DNA of 46,754 bases. Source: a virus. The DNA lies in IMG/VR virus record IMGVR_UViG_3300035670_007846, positions 1 to 46,754 of that record. One strand, 5' to 3'. The position numbers and the translations under genes are program-made. The notes under the pieces were generated by a model. That model had not been told where the DNA came from and searched no databases. It was given only the letters and a program-made list of their open reading frames with translations. Below, piece by piece: positions 8,457 through 15,329 of this stretch. Numbering within the stretch: position 1 is the stretch's first letter; every line of letters starts with the position of its first letter.

Positions 8457-9494
8457 ATGAATACTTTTAATAAAAATAATAGCTTATTAGCCACACAAAA
8501 ATCAGAATATCAATACGATCCAAATAATTTAGTATTGGTATATGACACAACATTAGGAGATGGGTCGAACACCATTTATGCTCCTGTTGGCGGAACTGTT
8601 AGTGTTACTATAGATTGGGGCGATGGAACTAGCAATTTCTATAATTTTGGAGGCACGGTGTATGCTTCTCATACCTATTCTTCTCCAGGAATTTATGTTG
8701 TTCAATATTCTGGAAGCATGAGTAGATTAAGTCACGGAACAGTACCGCCAGTGGCATCTGCGAGACAAAAATTAATAGGATGCTTAAGTTTTGGACAGAT
8801 AGGACTAAAGGATATGTTTGGTGGATTCAGCAGTTGCACCAACCTAATAACTGTTCCATCCTCATTACCATCAACATGGTTAACCATATATGGAATGTTT
8901 ACTAATTGTACCAATTTTAATAGTTCTGGAATAAGTAGTTGGAATATCGGTGGTGTTTCAAACATTAGTTTAATCAATATGTTTGTAAACTGTATTAATT
9001 TTAATCAATCATTAAATAGTTGGGATATGACAAATGTTACAACTATTACTAGTATGTTTGACGGCTGTAGTAATTTCAATCAACCTTTAAACGCTTGGAA
9101 CACCAGTAATATAACAAATATGGTTTTAGCATTTAGAAATTGTATTAATTTTAACCAAAATATTGGCGGGTGGAATGTTGGTAATGTTACTAATATGAGC
9201 AGTATGTTAAACAATGCTGATAGTTTTTCTCAAAATCTAGCAAACTGGGACTTGAAATCTATTAGTCAAACAACAACAACCAACGGCTTGGCTAATTTTA
9301 TGGTTAATGCTACTGGTTTATCTACAGTTAATTATGATGCTACATTAATAGGATGGAACAATAATAAGGCTAATTTTGCCAATAATATTCGCGTTCATTT
9401 TGGAGGTAGCAAATATTCTGCTGCTGGTCAAACAGCGCGATCAGAGCTTATATCTTATGGGTGGATTATTTCAGACGGCGGTTTAGCACCATAA
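8457..9494 (+). CDS. BspA-like (DUF285) repeat protein, copy 2
   Basis: This 345-residue protein repeats copy 1 almost residue for residue at its N-terminus (MNTFNKNNSLLA, PKD-like IDWGDGTSN) and in the end domain. The central repeats (residues about 140-265) carry most differences, for example in the segment before the FNQ repeats. The two genes lie 2 bases apart. Many codon differences are silent, so the duplication is not very recent. The pattern of stable ends with a varying repeat core fits paired adhesins with different receptor preference. Start ATG has no obvious Shine-Dalgarno, so it may depend on re-initiation. Confidence 0.78.
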   Translation: MNTFNKNNSLLATQKSEYQYDPNNLVLVYDTTLGDGSNTIYAPVGGTVSVTIDWGDGTSNFYNFGGTVYASHTYSSPGIYVVQYSGSMSRLSHGTVPPVASARQKLIGCLSFGQIGLKDMFGGFSSCTNLITVPSSLPSTWLTIYGMFTNCTNFNSSGISSWNIGGVSNISLINMFVNCINFNQSLNSWDMTNVTTITSMFDGCSNFNQPLNAWNTSNITNMVLAFRNCINFNQNIGGWNVGNVTNMSSMLNNADSFSQNLANWDLKSISQTTTTNGLANFMVNATGLSTVNYDATLIGWNNNKANFANNIRVHFGGSKYSAAGQTARSELISYGWIISDGGLAP

Positions 9495-9501
9495 ATTTAA
9501 T

Positions 9502-9546
9502 TTGGTGTATAATCTAATATAAACTACTATTTACGGAGAAAATATT
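9502..9546 (+). promoter_or_regulatory. Putative promoter/leader with repeated motif and GGAG site
   Basis: TTGGTGTATAATCTAATAT at 9502 includes a perfect TATAAT hexamer (9508-9513) and repeats the TTGGTGTA word found at 2781. It is followed by ACGGAGAAAATATT and the ATG at 9547, nearly identical to the leader before 2834. A shared phage promoter class is possible, perhaps an extended -10 type, since no good -35 is seen. Confidence 0.4.
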
Positions 9547-9771
9547 ATGATTGATATAATAGCAATAGATCCATTAAAACCAATTAATAATAAATACGCT
9601 ATTTGTTCAGCTTTACCAACTGGATTTTATACGAAAAAATTAATTAGAAAAAATCGCCCATTAGACCTAACCATAAGTAATATCGAGTCTAAATATAGCG
9701 ATAGATTTGATGATCCTAGCTATTATTATGGTGGTGGCAACGTTGATGGTGGTGATGTTGTTGATCCTTAG
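9547..9771 (+). CDS. Unknown 74-residue protein
   Basis: Not recognised. The product has a mixed N-terminal half with a CSALPTGFYTKK segment and a Gly/Asp/Tyr-rich tail (YYYGGGN, GGDVV). There is no membrane span. It is the first gene after a repeated leader motif and a good GGAGAAAATATT ribosome site, so it is probably expressed well. It separates the virion-type genes from the membrane-protein cassette. Confidence 0.55.
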   Translation: MIDIIAIDPLKPINNKYAICSALPTGFYTKKLIRKNRPLDLTISNIESKYSDRFDDPSYYYGGGNVDGGDVVDP

Positions 9772-9813
9772 ACATAAACAATTTATGGAATCATTTAATA
9801 GGTAGTATTAAAC

Positions 9814-10209
9814 ATGAAAACAAAAGCTGGCTATAAAACTAGTGAATTTTGGGTAACGGTTGTTAGTGTCGTATTTAGTTGTTTATATTTAGTTGGTATT
9901 ATTAGTGAAAAACAACAATCAGAAGAACTTATACATATAGTATCTACAGCATTAGAAAGTTGTATTGTTGTTGCTGGTCAGTTATATGTATTTTATCGCT
10001 ATGTAAAAGGACGTACAGAAGTGAAAAAAATTGAGGCAGAAGAACAGTTAAAATATACTGAAATGGCTGTTCCAGAACAAGTTGTTGAAGAAATTGTACG
10101 TAAGGTTTTAGAGGAGAAAAATAATGAATCCAAAAATAGTGATAGCGGAACAATTGGAAAAAATAGTGGGGCAAGCCAAAGAAAGCCTAATAAGCGTAAA
10201 AAGAGTTAG
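9814..10209 (+). CDS. Small two-span membrane protein, holin-like
   Basis: The 131-residue product has two hydrophobic spans at about residues 12-32 (FWVTVVSVVFSCLYLVGI) and 45-65 (ESCIVVAGQLYVFYRYV), then a charged helix and a low-complexity Lys/Asn/Ser tail. Two spans plus a charged tail is the usual shape of a phage holin or holin-like protein, although no specific family can be named. The last 86 bases also encode, in another frame, the start of the next gene. It is the first of a run of small membrane proteins leading to a peptidase gene. Confidence 0.6.
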   Translation: MKTKAGYKTSEFWVTVVSVVFSCLYLVGIISEKQQSEELIHIVSTALESCIVVAGQLYVFYRYVKGRTEVKKIEAEEQLKYTEMAVPEQVVEEIVRKVLEEKNNESKNSDSGTIGKNSGASQRKPNKRKKS

Positions 10210-10531
10210 TGTTGGCGAAGCTTGGAAAATTTTACAATTAGCAACAAGTAGTATTGTGCAATCTTTAGAAAGTCTAGCAACAGAATTTTCTGGAGCAGAA
10301 AAAAAGGCTTTAGCAATAGAATTAATATCTAATTTTTATGATAAAGTGTTTACATACGTAGATTTGCCAATTATTCCACATTTTTTAGAAACAATGTTGC
10401 ATAAGTATGTAAAAGGTGTATTAATGATTATGGTGGCTGCTTCGATTGATGCTATGGTCACAATATTTAAGAATACGGGTGTGTTTATTAAGAATTCGGT
10501 AAATAATGGAGAAACTAACAATGGGAACTAA
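10124..10531 (+). CDS. Unknown phage membrane-associated protein
   Basis: The ATG at 10124 follows a strong GAGGAG site at 10111-10116, so this start is well supported although it overlaps the previous gene by 86 bases in a different frame. The 135-residue product is helical, with a FYDKVFTYVDLPIIPHFLE segment (about residues 66-84) and a hydrophobic span at about 90-112 (VKGVLMIMVAASIDAMVTIF). It may sit in or on the membrane and act with the holin-like protein. I know similar small phage proteins but no tested role. Confidence 0.65.
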   Translation: MNPKIVIAEQLEKIVGQAKESLISVKRVSVGEAWKILQLATSSIVQSLESLATEFSGAEKKALAIELISNFYDKVFTYVDLPIIPHFLETMLHKYVKGVLMIMVAASIDAMVTIFKNTGVFIKNSVNNGETNNGN

Positions 10532-10949
10532 TTACGGGTTATTTGCAGAACTAAATTTTGGAGAAAATTTTAGTGATTTTTCTAGTCGTATGAAACCAAC
10601 GGATTTGTTATTGTACGCAGGTATTGCTGTAGTAGTTTATGTTTTGTTTCAGAAAAAATTAACGCCAGTAAAAGATATGATTTTAAAATTATTTAAACAA
10701 GGGGCAGATAAGGTTAATAATACTATCAAAGAATTTAATCCTATTGTTAGTGATGGTGTTGTTCAGGTTCCAAAAGTTACTGATACTCCTAATGCCACAA
10801 AAATAACTGAAAATGTATTTTTTGATTTAATTCACAGTTGGAAACAAACTCGTGACTTAGCTGTTAAAGCTGGTTGTGATGAAGCTATTGAAAAGGCTGA
10901 TGAAATGTTTCCCCTACTAAGTGTAACAAATTGTAAAGATAATAAATAA
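10521..10949 (+). CDS. Small membrane protein of unknown function
   Basis: I prefer the ATG at 10521 (TGGAGAA 9 bases before it) to the in-frame ATG at 10506, giving 142 residues. There is one membrane span at about residues 23-42 (LLLYAGIAVVVYVLF), followed by a soluble part ending in a predicted helix with SWKQTRDLAVKAGCDEAIEK. It overlaps the previous gene by 11 bases. Part of the membrane-protein cassette 9814-13589; I do not recognise the family. Confidence 0.6.
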   Translation: MGTNYGLFAELNFGENFSDFSSRMKPTDLLLYAGIAVVVYVLFQKKLTPVKDMILKLFKQGADKVNNTIKEFNPIVSDGVVQVPKVTDTPNATKITENVFFDLIHSWKQTRDLAVKAGCDEAIEKADEMFPLLSVTNCKDNK

Positions 10950-10959
10950 AGGATGTTAT

Positions 10960-11463
10960 ATGAATAATAAATTTCTACTAGTAATAGCCGCTGTTTTAAT
11001 TTTTATTGGCGTTACACAACCTGATTTTAATAATATAAATATTTTTGCTCCAACACCAGTAATTGTTGATGACAATAAAGTATCAGTTGAAAAACCAACT
11101 GACGCCACAGTATTAGAATTGTGTAAAAAAGTTACTGCATCATTAAAAAATGGTAGCTCTGATCGCAAATATGATGCTCCAAGATTAGCTAGTTTGTATA
11201 GCGATATGAATGTTCTTATTCAGCTAGATGGTGAAGACGAAACTATTAGTAATACAGAAGCTGTTCGTGCAGCTAATATTTTAGCTGGAAAAATGCTTCG
11301 CATGAATTTAGAAGATAAATATCCAGGATTAGGTACTAGTTGTAGTGAAGTGATTACAAATAGCATTGGTTTAAAAAATCTAAAATTAGATCCTGAATTA
11401 CGTATAAAAGCTGCTGCTAGTTTTAGATATTTAGCTTGGGCTATGATGGAAGGAGCTAAATAA
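10960..11463 (+). CDS. Membrane-anchored or secreted unknown protein
   Basis: The 167-residue product begins with a short basic start and a hydrophobic stretch (residues 5-20, FLLVIAAVLIFIGV) that could be a signal anchor, then a soluble, mostly helical domain. There is no lipobox Cys after the hydrophobic segment. AAAGGATGT precedes the ATG. Its stop overlaps the start of the peptidase gene by 1 base, so the two are probably translated together; it might present or restrain the peptidase at the membrane, which is inference only. Confidence 0.6.
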   Translation: MNNKFLLVIAAVLIFIGVTQPDFNNINIFAPTPVIVDDNKVSVEKPTDATVLELCKKVTASLKNGSSDRKYDAPRLASLYSDMNVLIQLDGEDETISNTEAVRAANILAGKMLRMNLEDKYPGLGTSCSEVITNSIGLKNLKLDPELRIKAAASFRYLAWAMMEGAK

Positions 11464-12395
11464 TGTCAAGTATGACACCAAAACAATTATTAGAAAAATA
11501 TAGTAATGGACTGCCTGGATGTTCTTGGGAACAAGATCAATACGATTACTTAATGAAAAACTCCAGATATTCTATGTTTAGATATGGTTCATCTGAAATT
11601 AAGTATTCTGGCGTTGGCAAATTAAGTCGTCCTTATTTGAGTTATTTAAAGTTTGAAGGTAAAAGAGCATTTAAAGAGAAACAGGTCACAGGCGACTGTG
11701 TAAGCCAGTCTACTAGAAACGCTTGTGATATAACAAGAGCAGTAGAAATTGATATTCATAATGAACCCGAAGCATGGATTAGTATTGGAGCAACAGAACT
11801 TATTTATGGTAGTCGCGGTCATGGTGGACAAGGAATGAGTTGTGCTAGAGCGGCACGTTTTGTTAGTCAAGATGGCGGAATTGTTGTTAGACAAAAATAT
11901 AATAGTGTTGATTTATCTCAATATCAAGGTATGTTAGGGGCAAAATGGGGTAGTAGAGGCATTCCTTCAAACGTAATGGAACTAACTACAAATAAAATAC
12001 AAACAGTTAGTTTAGTAAAAACAGTAGAAGAAGCTAGAGATGCTTTAGCTAATGGTTATGCTCTTAGTGTTTGTAGTGGATATGGATTTAGTAGTGTTAG
12101 AGATAATAAAGGTTTTGCTAGACCTTTAGGCAGTTGGAGTCATGCTATGGCGTGGATAGCTTGTGATGATACTGGTTCTAATGGCCCAGCATTTTTAGTT
12201 CAAAACAGTTGGGGTAAATGGAATGATGGTGGTCATCCAGAATGGGGTCCGATTCCAGACGGATCATTTTTAATTACTGCTGATGTTGCAGAAAAAATGT
12301 TAAAGGGCAATGGGGCTTATGCGTTTTCTAATTTTGACGGCTTTCCTGCTCAAGATCTACCAGATTATGGATTTGAGCAATACTTAGGTGTATAA
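11463..12395 (+). CDS. Papain-like (C1-type) cysteine peptidase
   Basis: The 310-residue protein carries a full papain-type set in the right order: Gln74 and Cys79 in QVTGDCVSQS, His227 in SWSHAMAW, and Asn248 in VQNSWG. The QNSWG block is diagnostic for clan CA family C1. No signal peptide or propeptide inhibitor domain is visible. It sits in a cassette of small membrane proteins, with a 1-base overlap to an anchor-type protein. It could be an endolysin-type peptidase cutting a protein-containing envelope, a virion maturation protease, or an effector against host proteins. Family confidence is high, role is open. Confidence 0.8.
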   Translation: MSSMTPKQLLEKYSNGLPGCSWEQDQYDYLMKNSRYSMFRYGSSEIKYSGVGKLSRPYLSYLKFEGKRAFKEKQVTGDCVSQSTRNACDITRAVEIDIHNEPEAWISIGATELIYGSRGHGGQGMSCARAARFVSQDGGIVVRQKYNSVDLSQYQGMLGAKWGSRGIPSNVMELTTNKIQTVSLVKTVEEARDALANGYALSVCSGYGFSSVRDNKGFARPLGSWSHAMAWIACDDTGSNGPAFLVQNSWGKWNDGGHPEWGPIPDGSFLITADVAEKMLKGNGAYAFSNFDGFPAQDLPDYGFEQYLGV

Positions 12396-12578
12396 ATGAG
12401 ATTTTTAAATAAAATAATGTTTAATAGATTAGTAGCTATAATTACTACCTTTATACTTGCTGTATTAAAACTATTTTCTAAATCTGATATTAAAATTGAT
12501 AATATTCCAGTACCACCAGATGAACGTAAACCAATATTTCCTAATTTAAGAAAACGTATAGATGATTGGAAAAAATAA
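12396..12578 (+). CDS. Short single-span membrane protein
   Basis: This 60-residue protein has a hydrophobic helix at about residues 9-27 (RLVAIITTFILAVLKLF) and a basic, Pro-containing tail (PVPPDERKPIF). It begins directly after the peptidase stop and ends by sharing one base with the next start (TAATG), so translation is coupled. Family unknown. Size and shape would suit a small lysis regulator or antiholin. Confidence 0.55.
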   Translation: MRFLNKIMFNRLVAIITTFILAVLKLFSKSDIKIDNIPVPPDERKPIFPNLRKRIDDWKK

Positions 12579-12988
12579 TGTTAAAATCAATTATAGTACC
12601 ATTAATATTTATTATTTTTATATCTTCAAACTGGCAATACAAAGGCAGCACAACCGCTGCTGTAACATTAGCTGGTTCAATTTTAAAAACAAAAAACTTA
12701 GAAATAGAAACAGAAAAAGTTCCACGCTCTAAGTGTCCAAAGTGTAAAAGTAAAGGAGAGATACCAACAGGAGATTGGAATCATCCATTTATTCCTTGTG
12801 ACAATTGTTATGATGACAAAAAGAATAAAGACATTGATGATATAAAATATGACCCTTCAATAGAAGTAATTCATGATCCTATAATTATACAAGCTCCACC
12901 GCCACCTTCTCCCTCAACAAAATCATCAAAACCACAAACAAAAAGTATTATTAATAAAAATTGCCCTAATGGAAATTGTACAAAATAA
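12578..12988 (+). CDS. Membrane-anchored protein with DnaJ-like Cys motif
   Basis: The start is set at the ATG of the TAATG junction (12578) and not at the upstream TTG. The 136-residue product has an N-terminal hydrophobic helix (LKSIIVPLIFIIFISS), then CPKCKSKGEIPTG and CDNC about 20 residues later, which looks like one DnaJ-type CxxCxxxG zinc unit, a Pro-rich linker (PPPPSPS), and a NCPNGNC end. I have seen similar small Cys-motif proteins in phage genomes with no assigned role. It may be a zinc- or disulfide-stabilised envelope protein. Confidence 0.6.
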   Translation: MLKSIIVPLIFIIFISSNWQYKGSTTAAVTLAGSILKTKNLEIETEKVPRSKCPKCKSKGEIPTGDWNHPFIPCDNCYDDKKNKDIDDIKYDPSIEVIHDPIIIQAPPPPSPSTKSSKPQTKSIINKNCPNGNCTK

Positions 12989-13341
12989 TGAATACTGATG
13001 TAAAAAAATTCGCACAAAAAGTATTAGATAATGTTTCATATTCTAAAGATCCTAATTATGGCGTTGATCCTATTACTATTATTTTAGTTATTAGTGTAAT
13101 TTTAACACTTATTCGTGTCATTCAAGAATGCCGCAAGAACAAAGTCGATAAAAAAGAGTTGACAGATATTATATCAAAAGATAATATGTGGACACGGTGG
13201 AGAGTGCAAAAAGTATTAAGACAACACCTATCTGCTGCACAATACAAAGAATATGGTAAAGTATTAAAACAAAGTTTAAAGGATGCCGCGTTAACACTCA
13301 CGGATGATGAAGTTTCACAATTAATGGGGAGCGTACCATGA
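12988..13341 (+). CDS. Single-span membrane protein of unknown function
   Basis: Starting at the ATG in a second TAATG junction (12988), the 117-residue product has one membrane helix at about residues 28-47 (PITIILVISVILTLIRVI) and a basic helical soluble part with WTRWRVQKVLRQHL. The preceding gene's stop overlaps by 1 base and the next gene by 4 bases. It belongs to the membrane cassette. I cannot assign a family. Confidence 0.55.
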   Translation: MNTDVKKFAQKVLDNVSYSKDPNYGVDPITIILVISVILTLIRVIQECRKNKVDKKELTDIISKDNMWTRWRVQKVLRQHLSAAQYKEYGKVLKQSLKDAALTLTDDEVSQLMGSVP

Positions 13342-13589
13342 TTTCTATAATTACTTGGATAGTGTATGGTTTGTTAGTTGGTGGTGTAGCTAAAGCTATT
13401 GTTCCTGGCGAAGAACATCTTAATTGGTGGCAAACAGTATTTCTTGGCGTTGTTGGTTCTTATACTGGTGGAGCTATTATGTATTTGTTGGGCAGTTATG
13501 ATGCTGTTACACCTGCTGGATTATTTATGGGTATAGTTGGTGCTGTAGCAGCTTTATGTGTTTATAATCAAATGAAGTCTACAAATTAA
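13338..13589 (+). CDS. GlsB/YeaQ/YmgE-type small membrane protein
   Basis: The 83-residue product is almost wholly hydrophobic with three predicted spans and the glycine pattern of the transglycosylase-associated protein family PF04226: I-x-W-I-V-x-G-L-L-V-G-x-x-A-K, then FLGVVGSYTGG, then a third G-rich helix. Cellular members are envelope stress proteins of unclear mechanism. In this phage it ends the membrane cassette and could act as a holin-like or envelope-modifying protein. Start ATGA overlaps the upstream stop. Confidence 0.7.
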   Translation: MISIITWIVYGLLVGGVAKAIVPGEEHLNWWQTVFLGVVGSYTGGAIMYLLGSYDAVTPAGLFMGIVGAVAALCVYNQMKSTN

Positions 13590-13610
13590 ATATATTTCTG
13601 TTTTGATTAT

Positions 13611-14162
13611 ATGTTAAAAGAATTAAAATTTATACATATAACAAAAACCGCTGGTAGTTCAATAGAGCGTATTGGTAAAAAAAATAATATTTTGTGGGGA
13701 AAATTTCATAAAGAATATGGATGGTGGCACGAAATCTTTCCAAGAAAAAAAAGTAGTCTAAAAGATAAATATGATTGGTTTACCGTAGTTAGAAATCCAT
13801 ACACTAGAGTAGTATCAGAATTTTACTATTGTTATCCTGTAAGATCTAAAACAAAAAATGTAAATGAATTTAATCAATTAATTCAACAGTCTATTAAACG
13901 AAGATCAAAAAATGGCGATCATTGGACGGAACAATATAAATACTTTGATTCAGACTATGATATACAAGTTTTAAAGTTTGAAAATATTAATCAAGATTTT
14001 AAAGACTTAATGAATAAATACTCTATAAACATTGAATTATCAATACACGAAAATCAAACAAAAAATAAAATATTTGATGTAAAAGATTTATCTAGTGAAA
14101 CGCTAGATTTAGTTAGAAAGATCTACTCAAAGGATTTCTCTTTATTTAATTATGATATATGA
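13611..14162 (+). CDS. PAPS-dependent sulfotransferase
   Basis: The 183-residue product shows both PAPS-binding motifs of sulfotransferases: KTAGSS at residues 12-17 (the 5'-phosphosulfate loop) and FTVVRNPYTRVVSEF at 57-71 (the 3'-phosphate motif). This fits family 2 carbohydrate sulfotransferases, which move a sulfate from PAPS to a sugar hydroxyl. It is followed, with a 4-base overlap, by a family 25 glycosyltransferase, which supports a sulfated-glycan role. It is short, so substrate-binding elements may be minimal. Weak ribosome site ahead of the ATG. Confidence 0.78.
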   Translation: MLKELKFIHITKTAGSSIERIGKKNNILWGKFHKEYGWWHEIFPRKKSSLKDKYDWFTVVRNPYTRVVSEFYYCYPVRSKTKNVNEFNQLIQQSIKRRSKNGDHWTEQYKYFDSDYDIQVLKFENINQDFKDLMNKYSINIELSIHENQTKNKIFDVKDLSSETLDLVRKIYSKDFSLFNYDI

Positions 14163-14743
14163 TAGATAACATATTATATTACTATATAAATTTAGATCAT
14201 CGTACTGATCGTAATCAACATATGATACATCAATTTAAACAGTATGATATTTCTAAATATCAACGAATAGAAGCAGATAAGTGTGACGGCCATGCTTCTA
14301 GAGGATGTACAAAGTCACATATTAATTCTTTGACAGCTTTTATAGCATCTGGTGCAGAATATGGCATTATTATGGAGGACGATTTTAAGTTTTGCATTAC
14401 GCCACTACGTTATCGTGCATTATTAAATCAATTATTTGAATCAGCTATTGATTGGAATATAGTTTTATTAGCAGCAAATATTCTAAAACAAAAACCATTT
14501 AATAATTTTTTACGCTATGGTTTAAATGTACAAACTACCGCTGGTTATTTGGTCACTAAACAATATGCTCCTATTCTTTTACAAACTTTTCAAGAAGCAT
14601 ATGATAAAAAGAAAATTGTAGATAGATATTGGAAAAAGCTACAAAAAGTTGAAAACAAATTCTTTATTTTTCTCCCTAAGTGTGGCAAACAATTAGCCGG
14701 ATATTCAGACATTTGCAAAAAGAAAACTAACTATGGTTGCTAG
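14159..14743 (+). CDS. Glycosyltransferase family 25 protein, second copy
   Basis: The 194-residue product has YYYINLDHRTDR at residues 7-18, a GCTKSHINSL helix at 49-58, and MEDDFKF at 72-78, the family 25 metal-binding block. It is shorter than the copy at 2036-2779 and not closely similar. It overlaps the sulfotransferase by 4 bases, so the two probably build and sulfate one glycan. Its stop is right before a promoter, marking the end of this transcription block. Likely cytoplasmic. Confidence 0.8.
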   Translation: MIDNILYYYINLDHRTDRNQHMIHQFKQYDISKYQRIEADKCDGHASRGCTKSHINSLTAFIASGAEYGIIMEDDFKFCITPLRYRALLNQLFESAIDWNIVLLAANILKQKPFNNFLRYGLNVQTTAGYLVTKQYAPILLQTFQEAYDKKKIVDRYWKKLQKVENKFFIFLPKCGKQLAGYSDICKKKTNYGC

Positions 14744-14771
14744 TTGACAATGCGATATCATGTGTTATTAT
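14744..14771 (+). promoter_or_regulatory. Sigma70-type promoter before dCMP deaminase/RNR
   Basis: A perfect -35 box TTGACA (14744-14749), a 16-base spacer and TATTAT (14766-14771) give a near-consensus host-type promoter. It lies in one of the few intergenic gaps. Downstream, GTTC (14782-14785) and GAAC (14792-14795) can form a small hairpin in the leader before the AGGG ribosome site and ATG at 14809. Host RNA polymerase should start the nucleotide-metabolism operon here. Confidence 0.7.
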
Positions 14772-14808
14772 AGTATAAATGGTTCGAAATAGAACACAGG
14801 GATGATTA

Positions 14809-15321
14809 ATGATTAGGCCGTCGTGGACAGATTATTATTTAGGATTAGCATTAGTTGTAGCTCGTCGTAGTCACGACATACACACTCAACACGGCTGTAT
14901 TATAACAGATAAAAATAATAAAGTTTTGGGCATGGGATATAATGGTTTTCCGGCAAATTTAGAAGATGATAAATTGCCATTAAATCGTCCAGATAAATAC
15001 CAATGGATGATACACTCAGAACGTAATGCTATCGATAATTGTACCCTTAAGCCAATAGATGGCATTGCTTATGTAACTGGTCAATGCTGCAATGATTGCA
15101 TAATGCACTTGTATCGAAATGGTATAAAACGCGTAGTTATGATGAATCATCACGGCTCACAATTACTTAACGACGAAAGCAAAAAAATATTTAACACCTT
15201 TATAGAAATGGCTTCCAAACAAGGCTTTTCTATAGAATATGTTGATCCTGATCTTTCATGGCTGAGACAATTCTTAGGTGTAAATAATAACATAGAAACT
15301 AATAAAGATTATCTAAAATAG
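14809..15321 (+). CDS. Deoxycytidylate (dCMP) deaminase
   Basis: The 170-residue enzyme carries the zinc deaminase signature: HSERNA at residues 69-74 (His69 ligand, Glu71 acid) and QCCNDC at 92-97 (Cys94 and Cys97 as ligands), plus GYNGFP at 43-48, typical of dCMP deaminases of the ComEB/T4 cd type. It turns dCMP into dUMP, feeding dTTP synthesis. It is the first gene after a sigma70 promoter and precedes ribonucleotide reductase by 8 bases. Length is normal. No thymidylate synthase is visible in the window. Confidence 0.88.
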   Translation: MIRPSWTDYYLGLALVVARRSHDIHTQHGCIITDKNNKVLGMGYNGFPANLEDDKLPLNRPDKYQWMIHSERNAIDNCTLKPIDGIAYVTGQCCNDCIMHLYRNGIKRVVMMNHHGSQLLNDESKKIFNTFIEMASKQGFSIEYVDPDLSWLRQFLGVNNNIETNKDYLK

Positions 15322-15329
15322 GAGAAAAA

